A DNA stretch of 5,091 nt. Origin: JBFWUM01 sp050247255. Its GTDB lineage: Bacteria; Acidobacteriota; Vicinamibacteria; Vicinamibacterales; UBA2999. The notes under the pieces were generated by a model. It saw only the letters and a list, made by a program, of their open reading frames with translations. It was not told where the DNA came from and did not search any database. Both the position numbers and the translations under genes were made by a program. Within the stretch, counting starts at the first letter, position 1. The number at the start of each line of letters is the position of its first letter. The DNA lies in NCBI GenBank assembly GCA_050247255.1, contig JBFWUM010000110.1:1-5091 (forward strand), in the 5' to 3' direction. Positions 4,975-5,091 of this stretch are shown piece after piece.

Positions 4975-5091
4975 CTACTCCACGAGGGCCAGCCGGTGGG
5001 GCTGTTCGAGGGTCTCGATGATCCAGCGGAGGAAGCGGATCGCGTCGGCGCCGTCGATGAGGCGGTGGTCGTAGGAGAGCGAGAGCGGCAG
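4975..5091 (-). CDS. 2-oxoacid dehydrogenase E2 acyltransferase, C-terminal 38 residues (partial)
   Basis: The minus strand from the window edge reads 38 codons and then TAG (complement of 4975-4977). The segment begins LPLSLSYDHRLIDGADA, with the HxxxDG catalytic motif of dihydrolipoamide acyltransferases: the His is residue 9 and the Asp-Gly residues 13-14 of this fragment. FLRWIIETLEQPHRLALVE follows. This is the normal C-terminal end of E2, so the gene is intact at its 3' end and runs out of the window. DGADA followed by RFLRW looks more like a pyruvate or branched-chain E2 than a succinyl-type SucB, but the fragment is too short to decide. E2 carries the lipoyl group made by LipA, whose gene lies nearby on the opposite strand. 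Confidence 0.93.
   Translation of the reverse strand: MPLSLSYDHRLIDGADAIRFLRWIIETLEQPHRLALVE

Overview
This is a G+C-rich bacterial window. The gene set and protein style suggest Acidobacteriota, probably close to Vicinamibacteria. The main hints are a lipoprotein that begins Cys-Gly-Gly-Gly with a Pro/Ser/Thr linker and a cupredoxin-like domain, a DUF5777-type outer-membrane barrel, and the style of the LipA and NuoB proteins. This placement is inference from sequence style; no search was run. There are six complete protein genes, one gene tail, and one probable gene start of only five bases.

Left part (1-763): nuoB (complex I subunit B) lies on the minus strand. Its stop overlaps a possible next start as ATGA at the window edge. 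No nuoA lies directly upstream. The 225-base divergent spacer (539-763) holds a perfect TATAAT on the plus strand and a very GC-rich structured leader.

Cell-envelope pair (764-2121): two plus-strand genes 20 bases apart, each with a good Shine-Dalgarno sequence. They encode a secreted outer-membrane beta-barrel of the DUF5777 type and a probable lipoprotein with a cupredoxin-like domain on a Pro-Ser stalk.

Repeat island (2122-2598): the only long stretch without a convincing gene. It carries two tandem copies of a unit of about 183 bp, followed by an inverted partial copy of the unit's start. The block is therefore enclosed by 44-bp inverted repeats with one mismatch. It sits between two convergent genes.

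Right part (2599-5091): a minus-strand metallo-beta-lactamase-fold hydrolase (UPF0173 type) is divergent from lipA (lipoyl synthase). LipA is followed by an uncharacterised P-loop NTPase/kinase of the AAA_28/NadR-like group. At the right edge, on the minus strand, is the C-terminal end of a 2-oxoacid dehydrogenase E2 acyltransferase with its HxxxDG catalytic motif. LipA makes the lipoyl cofactor that E2 carries, so lipA and E2 are functionally linked neighbours. Together with nuoB, the window leans towards central respiratory metabolism. The least explained items are the repeat island, the barrel-cupredoxin pair and the NTPase between lipA and E2.
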